Positions 1 through 5,783 of a stretch of DNA of 5,935 bases are shown piece after piece; position 1 is the first letter of the stretch, and every line of letters starts with the position of its first letter. The stretch spans positions 1 to 5,935 of the forward strand of contig JASEHA010000157.1 in NCBI GenBank assembly GCA_030018795.1. The letters are read 5' to 3'. The stretch is from a bacterium. GTDB taxonomy: Bacteria > UBA9089 > CG2-30-40-21. Position numbers and translations under genes: made by a program. The notes under the pieces were generated by a model. The model ran no database searches, was not told where the DNA came from, and worked only from the letters and a program-made list of their open reading frames with translations.

Positions 1-12
1 CTACACCTTTTT

Positions 13-29
13 GGTGGGCATTGCCCACC
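13..29. repeat. Short perfect palindrome GGTGGGC-ATT-GCCCACC
   Basis: Two 7-base arms, GGTGGGC and GCCCACC, flank a 3-base loop ATT. The right arm continues into CTAC (30-33). A matching GTAG is absent on the left, where a T-rich stretch occurs instead, so this may be one end-degraded copy of a longer palindrome. It is not followed by a T-run and so does not look like an intrinsic terminator. Small GC-rich palindromes of this kind are often dispersed intergenic repeats, but dispersal cannot be seen from one copy. Confidence 0.6.
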
Positions 30-86
30 CTACCCTGAAGATTAAGTGTCACGAGATACTATAGCACCAGTAAAGAATCTGACTAA

Positions 87-125
87 TGCTCTGATGACTG
101 GTGACTGGTGCTCTGATGTCTGGTG
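87..125 (+). repeat. Imperfect 22-bp direct repeat in the leader of the large surface-protein gene
   Basis: The 17-mer TGCTCTGATGACTGGTG at 87-103 recurs at 109-125 with one change (A97 to T119), a period of 22 bases. Inside the first period ACTGGTG is also directly doubled (97-103 and 104-110). The second of these can pair with the upstream AGCACCAGT at 63-71 (9 bp with 104-112), giving a possible stem with a loop of about 32 bases. All of this lies upstream of the ribosome binding site at 137. It may be simple slippage or a leader structure. Confidence 0.5.
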
Positions 126-136
126 GGCAATATGCT

Positions 137-145
137 GGAGGTGAT
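137..145 (+). promoter_or_regulatory. Ribosome binding site fixing the start of the large surface-protein gene
   Basis: GGAGGTGAT is a nine-base match to the complement of the 16S rRNA 3' end, and GGAGG ends seven bases before the ATG at 149. The upstream in-frame GTG at 101 has no comparable site and would put 16 polar residues in front of the signal peptide. The ATG at 149 is therefore the better start. Confidence 0.85.
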
Positions 146-148
146 AGA

Positions 149-3100
149 ATGCTATTTATTAGAATTATGCTGCTTCTTACCAGCTTGTTCCTGATAACCC
201 CTGCCTTTGCCAGCCAGCCAAAGGAGATAAAGCAGACAAATATTGCATCCGGTCAATTTACTATCTCATGGATTACCGATGTCCCCGGGACAACAGCTGT
301 TCTCTATGGCCCTGGTACAAATAGCATCAATCTTTTGGCTATAGATAATCGTTTGTCCACTACCCACCACATTGAGGTTTCAGGAGGGCTATCTCCAAAC
401 ACCACATACTATTATGACATCATCTCCAGCGGGAGCATATATAATAATTCAGGGCAGCATTATTCCCTGACTACTGGTCCAGACATTGGGATACCCATAG
501 GAACAGGCACTGCATATGGTCGAGCATATAAGGCTGATAATTCTGTAGCTCAAGAGTCACTTGTATATCTTAAGATTTGTAACACAGATGGCAAGGGTTC
601 TCATGGCACTTCATCAGAATGGTCAACAATTGTTGACCAAAATGGTGTTTGGTGTTTTTCTCTGGCTAATGTTAGAACCAATGATCTATTGCATTTTTTT
701 GATTATTCCTCATCAGGCGACAGTCTTTCCCTCTTTGTTCAGGGCGGTGCAGATGGAACAGGCAGGCTGATTACAGATACAGCTAATATTTACCCCTGCC
801 AGAATATCAGGATATCAACCGATACCACTGCCCCAGCGGCAATAAGTACACTTTCATTAGAATCGATTGGACAAACATCTGTTGTTCTTAAGTGGACATC
901 AACCGGTGATGACGAGAACACAGGCATAGCTGCCAAGTATGAAATCCGTTATTCTGCTAATCCTCTACTTGAATCCAACTGGCTTCAGGCATCCATTGTC
1001 TCTGCTGATGTCCCTAAACCAAAATCAGCTGGAACACCTCAACAATGTAAAGTCTCAAATCTTATGACCGGAACAGGTTATTACTTTGCCATAAAGGCAG
1101 GTGATGAGGTGCCAAACTGGTCAGGAATATCAAATCTTGTAGCTGCCACTACCCTTGTGCCCAGCACAGCAACCCTTCAATGGCTGAATACTCCAAACTT
1201 TGTCAATGATGGGCTTCGGACAGAGATAGGCACAAGCAGCATGAATATTGTCTACCAGGTGTTATATCAGGATACAGATGGTAAGCCACCTATCATTGGT
1301 TATCCAAAGCTCAGAATCTATCGGGAAGGTATCCTTGAAAGCACCAATACCATGCTGTTTATCCCAGGCAGTTATTCAACTGGAGCAATAGGCAGTTATT
1401 CAACTGGAGCAATATATAGCTTTTCCAAACAATTTGCTCAACCAGGGGCATATACCTATCAGTTTGACGGTGGAAATACTATTGGTGATGCTCATCTCAG
1501 CCTGAAGAATGGTCCAATTATCCTTGAGTCTTTGCCTGACCATCAGGTAGCCAATGTTACAGATACAAGCTTTACGGTTTCATGGTCAACAACAGGGACT
1601 GGTTCATCTCAGGTAGTCTATGGCACTCAAAGCACCAACCCGAACGCTGCAGCGACAGACACAGCCGTTGATGATGTCCATTATGTTACGGTTGATGGGC
1701 TTCAGAAGCTGACAACCTATTATTATGACAATGGAACAGTTGAAAGGGAAATAACTACCGGCAGCTCTATTATCCCGGAGGAATATGACTTGATCTACGG
1801 CAATGTGTATAAACAGGGTGGCACACAGCCGGCATCAGGTGCTGTGGTTTATGCCATACTGCGGGATGGTGATGGCAGTCAGACTACTGGGGTTTCAGCC
1901 ATTGGCTCTACAAGGATAGATTCAACGGGTACATGGTCAATGGAACTGGCTAATTTCAGGGATATTTCGCTATCGAATCAATTCAAATACTCACCTGCTG
2001 GCGATTATCTGCACCTCTGGATAAATGGTGCAGGTGATGGATTGGCCAGCCAACTTTTGATGACTGATGAGGATACACCGGTATGTAATATGGAATTGTG
2101 CCATGACCATATCCCGCCTGCAACGGTTACTGGCACTATTATTTACACCTCAACCCATGACTCTATTACCTTAAAATGGGCTGCATCGGGTGATGATGGG
2201 AATAGTGGCAAGGCATCATATTATCACATCAGATATGCAACATCATCAAGTAGAGTTGTTGATTGGGGAATAGCTGCACCATTAGTATCTGATACTCAAG
2301 TAATTATCACCGGGCTTAATCCGTCAACAACATATTACTTCATTATTCAGGCATCAGATGATGTCTGGAATACATCTGCCCCATCACAGATAGTAATGGG
2401 GACAACTGCACCACCGATTCAACGCCCGCCAGTATTATACTGGGCAAGTAAGCCATTAACACCAGGAACAGCCAATGGTTACACGAAATTTACCTACAAC
2501 GTCATGTATACAGATGCTGATGGTGATGCACCGCCAGCTGGTGAGCCGAAGGTAGTTATCTGTCAGGGTGACAGAATAGTAAAGACAGTTTCCATGACCC
2601 ATGCAGCAGGGGCATATACCACAGGTGCTACCTATACCTGCTCAACCCTATTACCAGAGGCTGGAACATATTCCTACAGGTTTGAGGTAACAGGGGCTAC
2701 CAGCAGCCTGACAGGCAATGGCCCATTGGTATTTGATATTCCCAATCATTTGCGAATAACCAATGTTACAGATAAAGGATTTACTGTAAGCTGGAGAACA
2801 GAGGGCAAAGGGACAGGTAGTGTATCCTATGGGACAACAACATCGCTTGGCAGCATAGCTATAGATAATGTCCCTCGTGATGTTCATTATGTGACTGTAG
2901 AAAACCTTGAGCCAGACACTCTATATTACTTTAATGTGGCCTGCTCAGGGACTATCGACGATAATCAAGGGAAACAGTACCTGATTAAAACCGGCGTGCC
3001 CATCATCAATACCTCTCCTGGGAGTTATTTTGTTACTGGTTATGTATATGAACGTCAAGATATTCCGGCTCAGGATGCAGTCGTGTATGTAACTATCATT

Positions 3101-3643
3101 GATGCAGATGGGCAGGGCTCAAGTGGGAAATCTGCTGCCCTTTCTTTTTCAACGGGTGCAGGTGGTGGATGGTATGTAGATATAATTAATGCCAGAACAC
3201 GGGATTATTTGACACAATTTGAGTATTCAGAAGATGATACCATCTACATCGAGGCAGATGGCGGGGAAAGGGGAAAGGCAAACAAATCGCTTGATATGGT
3301 TACTGGACACACTCCGGATATTATCCTATACACATGGATTGGTACTAAGGATAAACTGTTGGTCAAGGATATGACCTATTCATACCCAAACCCGGCAAAG
3401 CAGGTAAATGCGATTACATTTCGCTATTACTTGAATACAACTGCGGATGTTACCTTGAGTATCTACAACCTTGCCGGAGAGCTTATTCAAACCATTAAGA
3501 AGCAAGGTATTGGCTATAATGCTGACAATGAGATTGAGTGGAATATAACAGATATTGCCTCAGACATATACATCTGGAAATTGGAGGCAATAGCTGGTAA
3601 CTTGCAGGATGTGGTGGTAAAAAGGCTTGTGGTGGTGAGGTAA
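149..3643 (+). CDS. Large secreted multi-domain fibronectin type III protein with FlgD/T9SS-like C-terminal domain
   Basis: Likely an exported surface or filament protein of 1164 residues; its ligand is unknown. Residues 1-21 form a signal peptide (hydrophobic LLLTSLFLI, cleavage after AFA). A module then repeats. A: FnIII-like domain of the 'FTVSW...YG...HYVTV..L...TTYYY' type (about 24-112, 463-539, 865-950). B: beta-sandwich like carboxypeptidase regulatory domains, 'YGxVYK...AxVYxxxxDxDGxG' (119-224, 547-652, 959-1064). C: second FnIII, 'TSxxLKWxxxGDD' (227-335, 655-754). D: Ig-like domain with 'YxDxDG' (339-459, 760-864). The third copy stops after B. Residues 1065-1164 form a C-terminal domain with YPNP (1079-1082), 'VTLSIYNLAGELI' and 'DIYIWKLEA', resembling FlgD Ig-like and type IX sorting domains. 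The start is chosen from the ribosome binding site at 137. No catalytic motif is seen. The next gene begins one base after the stop, so the two are probably one operon. Domain assignments come from reading, not from a profile search. Confidence 0.9.
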   Translation: MLFIRIMLLLTSLFLITPAFASQPKEIKQTNIASGQFTISWITDVPGTTAVLYGPGTNSINLLAIDNRLSTTHHIEVSGGLSPNTTYYYDIISSGSIYNNSGQHYSLTTGPDIGIPIGTGTAYGRAYKADNSVAQESLVYLKICNTDGKGSHGTSSEWSTIVDQNGVWCFSLANVRTNDLLHFFDYSSSGDSLSLFVQGGADGTGRLITDTANIYPCQNIRISTDTTAPAAISTLSLESIGQTSVVLKWTSTGDDENTGIAAKYEIRYSANPLLESNWLQASIVSADVPKPKSAGTPQQCKVSNLMTGTGYYFAIKAGDEVPNWSGISNLVAATTLVPSTATLQWLNTPNFVNDGLRTEIGTSSMNIVYQVLYQDTDGKPPIIGYPKLRIYREGILESTNTMLFIPGSYSTGAIGSYSTGAIYSFSKQFAQPGAYTYQFDGGNTIGDAHLSLKNGPIILESLPDHQVANVTDTSFTVSWSTTGTGSSQVVYGTQSTNPNAAATDTAVDDVHYVTVDGLQKLTTYYYDNGTVEREITTGSSIIPEEYDLIYGNVYKQGGTQPASGAVVYAILRDGDGSQTTGVSAIGSTRIDSTGTWSMELANFRDISLSNQFKYSPAGDYLHLWINGAGDGLASQLLMTDEDTPVCNMELCHDHIPPATVTGTIIYTSTHDSITLKWAASGDDGNSGKASYYHIRYATSSSRVVDWGIAAPLVSDTQVIITGLNPSTTYYFIIQASDDVWNTSAPSQIVMGTTAPPIQRPPVLYWASKPLTPGTANGYTKFTYNVMYTDADGDAPPAGEPKVVICQGDRIVKTVSMTHAAGAYTTGATYTCSTLLPEAGTYSYRFEVTGATSSLTGNGPLVFDIPNHLRITNVTDKGFTVSWRTEGKGTGSVSYGTTTSLGSIAIDNVPRDVHYVTVENLEPDTLYYFNVACSGTIDDNQGKQYLIKTGVPIINTSPGSYFVTGYVYERQDIPAQDAVVYVTIIDADGQGSSGKSAALSFSTGAGGGWYVDIINARTRDYLTQFEYSEDDTIYIEADGGERGKANKSLDMVTGHTPDIILYTWIGTKDKLLVKDMTYSYPNPAKQVNAITFRYYLNTTADVTLSIYNLAGELIQTIKKQGIGYNADNEIEWNITDIASDIYIWKLEAIAGNLQDVVVKRLVVVR
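218..1525 (+). repeat. Intragenic module 1 (domains A1-B1-C1-D1)
   Basis: First copy of the four-domain unit, residues 24-459 of the fibronectin protein. Landmark strings are TISWITD, TTYYYD, YGRAYKADN, LANVRTND, LKWTSTGDDENTG and YQDTDGKPP. Each has a counterpart in module 2 at the same order and spacing, which shows duplication of the whole four-domain block, not of single domains. Confidence 0.75.
1367..1414 (+). repeat. Perfect 24-bp tandem duplication inside domain D1
   Basis: A 24-base unit at 1367-1390 is followed by an identical copy at 1391-1414, doubling GSYSTGAI (residues 407-422). The equivalent place in domain D2 reads GAYTTGAT only once. The extra copy is therefore an in-frame insertion in D1, and the perfect identity suggests it is recent (or an assembly artefact). 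Confidence 0.9.
1535..2740 (+). repeat. Intragenic module 2 (domains A2-B2-C2-D2)
   Basis: Second copy of the four-domain unit, residues 463-864. Counterpart strings are FTVSWSTTG, TTYYYD, YGNVYKQGG, LANFRD, LKWAASGDDGNSG and YTDADGDAPP. A2 is shorter than A1 and A3: between TTYYYD and TTG it has about nine fewer residues, losing the 'SGxIxxNxGxxY' loop and strand. Confidence 0.75.
2741..3340 (+). repeat. Intragenic partial module 3 (domains A3-B3)
   Basis: Third, incomplete copy (residues 865-1064) carrying FTVSWRTEG, HYVTVENLEPDTLYYF, VTGYVYERQD, IDADGQGSSG and INARTRDYL. Domains C and D are missing, and the protein passes directly to the C-terminal YPNP domain. Similarity to the other copies is clear at the protein level but diffuse at the DNA level, so the duplications are old. 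Confidence 0.7.
3637..3640 (+). promoter_or_regulatory. Weak ribosome binding site within the end of the fibronectin gene (translational coupling)
   Basis: GAGG sits four bases before the ATG at 3645, overlapping the last codons of the upstream gene, and only one base (C3644) separates stop and start. The short spacing and weak site suggest that ribosomes ending the upstream gene restart here. Confidence 0.5.
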
Positions 3644-3644
3644 C

Positions 3645-5165
3645 ATGGCATATCTATTACTTATTTTAACAACATTACTTGCGTTCAGTCCCTCTGCTAT
3701 GGCAGCAGACGATACTACCAGTGCTACATTCTTAAAGATTGGGGCAGGGGCAAGGGCTGCTGGTATGGGTGATGCGTTTTGCGGGCTGGCTGATGATGCC
3801 TATGCCATGCATTGGAATCCAGCCGGGCTTGGCTTTATCAAGGGCTCAAGGTTTGGGGCAACACACCTTGATTGGCTTACCGGGATAAGTCAGGAGCAGG
3901 TTGGGTTTGTGCAGCAGATTGGGGCAAAAACAGGCTTTGGAATTAATATCAGCCACCTTTCAGCAAATGACTTTGAACGCACAAACAAGAATGGGATTTT
4001 CGGCACATTTGATGCAGCCAATACACTGCTTGGTCTTTCACTGGGCAGGCAGATTGGCAATAAATTTTCACTTGGCTTAAACATGAAATATGTTCACCTA
4101 TCTATGGATGATATAGAAACAGCTGCTTATGGCGTGGATACAGGGATGTTGTGGCAGGTATCCAGAAGATTGCGGCTTGGCTTAAATGTTCAAAATATTG
4201 GATCAGAGGTAAAATTTATTGAGAATAGTTATCCATTGCCATTCAATATCAAGGCAGGGCTTAATTACTCTCTTGGCGGGCTAAATCTCAATATAGATGC
4301 TAATAAGGCTCAAGGCTTAGAGACAAATGTCCATGCTGGCTGTGAATACCTGCTGGCACACACACTTGCTTTGCGTGCAGGGATAAGAAGTGAGGTAACC
4401 TCAGATAAGCATGGGAAATCATCAGAAATGACCACTGGTATTAGTGCTGGGATGGGGCTGCAGCTTGGCGGGTTTCAATTAGATTATGCCTATGTTCCAT
4501 ATGGTTCATTGGATGTAACCCATCGAGTATCATTGTCTGTAAGACGAATGCCGCATCCACCCATATCATCAAAGCTGCCAGAGCCCGGGACAGAAACATT
4601 GCCAGAGGTGACAATTCAAGAGCAGGCTGAGGCAGAAACCAGAACAACGGTTGGAAGTGCTACTCAAGAACAGGTTAAACAGGTTAAACCAGGAACCAGG
4701 ACAACACTTGGAAGTGCCACCCTGTCTGCTGAGGTAAAAAAACCTGAGCAGGAGATTAAAGAAAAGCTTGAACAAAAAGATGGACGAATTGGACGAATTA
4801 TCCTGCCATCATTTGATATCAGGTTTGATACAGGACGTGCCATGATAAATGCAAAGCTTTATAAACAATTAGATGCTCTGGCAGAATTTATGAATTGCTA
4901 TCCTCAAATTAGGATACGAATTGAGGGGCATACAGATAATCGAGCGATTGATACACCGGTCTTTCATTCCAATCAAGAACTTTCTGAGGCAAGGGCAAAG
5001 ACTATATACTGGTATCTTGTTCAAAAAGGTATCCCCTCAGAACGAATAGAGATAAAGGGATATGCAGATACTAAACCAATTGTTTCCAACGATACACCTG
5101 ATGGGCAGGCTAAGAATCGAAGGGTAGAGGTTGTTATTATTGAGCAGGGGAGACAGGATAGGTAG
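3645..5165 (+). CDS. PorV/UPF0164-like outer-membrane barrel fused to a MotB-type OmpA domain
   Basis: Probably an outer-membrane protein that also binds peptidoglycan; 506 residues. A signal peptide spans 1-20 (cleavage after AMA). Residues about 21-301 match the PorV/PorQ (UPF0164) style: 'FLKIGAGARAAGMGDAFCGLADDAYAMHWNPAGL' features near 29-62, then alternating beta-strand segments such as 'FGINISHLSA', 'FSLGLNMKYVHLSMDD' and 'LRLGLNVQNIG'. In type IX secretion PorV binds the C-terminal domains of cargo. A charged, Pro/Glu/Lys-rich linker (about 302-385) contains duplicated peptides. Residues about 386-500 are an OmpA-like peptidoglycan-binding domain with GHTD (428-431), SNQELSEARA (442-451) and AKNRRVEV (489-496); D431 and the RR pair at 492-493 are the expected ligand contacts, with R450 in the conserved SxARA helix. 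The insert between GHTDN and SNxELS and the 'SNDTPxGxAKNRRVEV' ending are MotB-like. It lies one base after the fibronectin gene, in an apparent operon. Confidence 0.9.
   Translation: MAYLLLILTTLLAFSPSAMAADDTTSATFLKIGAGARAAGMGDAFCGLADDAYAMHWNPAGLGFIKGSRFGATHLDWLTGISQEQVGFVQQIGAKTGFGINISHLSANDFERTNKNGIFGTFDAANTLLGLSLGRQIGNKFSLGLNMKYVHLSMDDIETAAYGVDTGMLWQVSRRLRLGLNVQNIGSEVKFIENSYPLPFNIKAGLNYSLGGLNLNIDANKAQGLETNVHAGCEYLLAHTLALRAGIRSEVTSDKHGKSSEMTTGISAGMGLQLGGFQLDYAYVPYGSLDVTHRVSLSVRRMPHPPISSKLPEPGTETLPEVTIQEQAEAETRTTVGSATQEQVKQVKPGTRTTLGSATLSAEVKKPEQEIKEKLEQKDGRIGRIILPSFDIRFDTGRAMINAKLYKQLDALAEFMNCYPQIRIRIEGHTDNRAIDTPVFHSNQELSEARAKTIYWYLVQKGIPSERIEIKGYADTKPIVSNDTPDGQAKNRRVEVVIIEQGRQDR
4638..4720 (+). 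repeat. Duplicated 26-bp segments and 9-bp tandem in the linker of the PorV-OmpA gene
   Basis: Bases 4638-4663 and 4695-4720 match at 22 of 26 positions and encode TRTTVGSAT and TRTTLGSAT (residues 332-340 and 351-359), a 19-codon period. Between them CAGGTTAAA occurs twice in tandem (4671-4679, 4680-4688), giving QVKQVK. The repeats lie wholly in the inter-domain linker. Confidence 0.75.
4782..4799 (+). repeat. 9-bp tandem duplication at the linker/OmpA junction
   Basis: GGACGAATT occurs twice in tandem (4782-4790, 4791-4799), producing GRIGRI just before the OmpA domain. It is another in-frame microduplication in the same linker. Confidence 0.7.
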
Positions 5166-5233
5166 ATAGGCTGTTAGCACACACCATGCCATTTGTTTTT
5201 GTGAGTTACGTTTGTGGTCTTAAAGAGGTAGGG

Positions 5234-5310
5234 ACAAGGAGGGAGCCCCTCTGGCAGAGGTAGCCCCTCTGGCAGAGGTAGCACCTCTGACAGAGGGGCT
5301 ACCTCCTTGT
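5234..5310. repeat. Nested palindrome built from an 18-bp tandem repeat
   Basis: An 18-base unit, AGCCCCTCTGGCAGAGGT, occurs at 5244-5261 and 5262-5279 (identical) and at 5280-5297 (three changes). Each unit contains its own small palindrome CCTCTG-N-CAGAGG. At a larger scale, 5257-5279 pairs with 5283-5305 around the loop AGC, with one mismatch in 23. In a competing register, 5234-5253 pairs with 5291-5310 with one mismatch in 20. Single-stranded DNA or RNA from here should form strong alternative cruciform or hairpin structures. There is no T-run on either side, so an intrinsic terminator is unlikely. It may be a REP-like or miniature dispersed element, a transcript-stabilising structure or a slippage product. 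Confidence 0.85.
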
Positions 5311-5479
5311 GGTTTCATATTAAGGTATTCTACAAATTCAAATGTCATGGACCAGTAGTAGTGATGAAGAAAAGGCTGATACTTGTTGATTTCGAATTGT
5401 CTGAGAGAAGTGGCAGGAGGAAGTTGTCGAGGGAGAGTAAGATTCGATAAAAACTGATTGCAACGTCTTTCATGTCTCA

Positions 5480-5488
5480 TAAAGGAGG
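5480..5488 (+). promoter_or_regulatory. Strong ribosome binding site fixing a GTG start for the nucleotidyltransferase
   Basis: TAAAGGAGG is a nine-base match to the anti-Shine-Dalgarno complement. It lies downstream of the in-frame ATG at 5472, so that ATG cannot use it. It ends ten bases before the in-frame GTG at 5499, which is the natural start. The ATG at 5472 has no site of its own. Confidence 0.85.
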
Positions 5489-5498
5489 ACTTATAGCA

Positions 5499-5783
5499 GT
5501 GTCATATTCTTCAATAATTGAGAGAATTATAAAATTGTCTAAAGATTACGGAGCAAATTGTCTTATCATGTTTGGGAGTTATACAGAAACTCCAAATAGT
5601 GCAGGTGATATAGATATTGCCTGTGACGGAATTAAAGGCTGGAAAATATATGAATTTGCCGGTCAAGTTGAAAATGAACTTCATATTCCGGTTGATATTA
5701 TTCCGTTAAGTCCCCCTAACGATTTTACCCGTTTGATCGAAACAAAAGGAAAAGTGCTTTATGACATACGAGGAACTGCTTGA
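5499..5783 (+). CDS. Minimal nucleotidyltransferase (MNT, MntA-like antitoxin)
   Basis: A 94-residue DNA polymerase beta-type nucleotidyltransferase, starting at GTG 5499. In characterised MntA-HepT pairs this enzyme transfers AMP to a tyrosine of the HEPN ribonuclease and silences it. Visible motifs are an N-terminal helix (residues 4-17), the strand 'CLIMFGSY' (21-28), the metal-binding pair D37-I-D39 and a third acidic residue D66 in 'IPVDIIPL'. The C-terminal 'LIETKGKVLYDIR' is typical of the family. The spacing between GS and DxD is nine residues, one fewer than the usual GSx10DxD, but all three catalytic aspartates are present, so it is probably active. Its last 23 bases overlap the next gene in another frame, which implies coupled translation. 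It is separated from the upstream operon by 333 bases. The family call is firm; the antitoxin role is inferred from the neighbour. Confidence 0.88.
   Translation: MSYSSIIERIIKLSKDYGANCLIMFGSYTETPNSAGDIDIACDGIKGWKIYEFAGQVENELHIPVDIIPLSPPNDFTRLIETKGKVLYDIRGTA

Larger units (their letters stand above)
5166..5498. other. 333-base intergenic region with no convincing gene
   Basis: This separates the PorV-OmpA gene from the nucleotidyltransferase gene. Positions 5166-5233 show nothing definable; in particular no hairpin followed by a T-run was seen to end the upstream operon. Positions 5234-5310 hold the nested palindromic array. Positions 5311-5479 are unexplained: they are open on the minus strand but without a ribosome binding site or a recognisable protein, and on the plus strand only a 28-codon ORF (5364-5450) without a ribosome binding site was found. 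The promoter of the MNT-HEPN pair probably lies here, but no clear -35/-10 pair could be fixed. Confidence 0.6.

Noticed and set aside
34..66. Possible promoter around TACTAT (57-62)
   Set aside because: No acceptable -35 hexamer lies 16-18 bases upstream, so the match to a -10 box alone is not enough.
101..148. N-terminal extension of the fibronectin gene from GTG 101
   Set aside because: It has no ribosome binding site and would place 16 polar residues before a clear signal peptide. GGAGGTGAT at 137-145 serves ATG 149.
2651..2887. Minus-strand ORF inside the fibronectin gene
   Set aside because: It lies wholly opposite well-supported coding sequence of domains D2 and A3, has no recognisable motif and is a frame shadow. 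The same applies to the minus ORFs at 3890-4084, 4441-4647 and 4569-4775 and to the plus ORF at 561-770.
5244..5297. CRISPR array
   Set aside because: The 18-base units are directly adjacent, without spacers, and too short. This is a tandem palindromic repeat.
5234..5320. Intrinsic terminator for the upstream operon
   Set aside because: The hairpins are strong, but no T-run follows on the plus strand (sequence continues GGTTTCATATT) or on the minus strand.
5364..5450. Plus-strand 28-codon ORF (MKKRLILVDFELSERSGRRK...)
   Set aside because: No ribosome binding site precedes it, and its length and composition do not rise above chance.
5220..5480. Minus-strand 86-codon ORF across the intergenic region
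   Set aside because: It has no ribosome binding site. Its C-terminal part is just the 18-base array read as a six-residue repeat, and the rest matches no family I recognise. A degraded gene remnant cannot be excluded.
5472..5498. ATG 5472 as the start of the nucleotidyltransferase
   Set aside because: The strong TAAAGGAGG site lies inside this extension and can only serve GTG 5499. The extra nine residues do not belong to the family fold.
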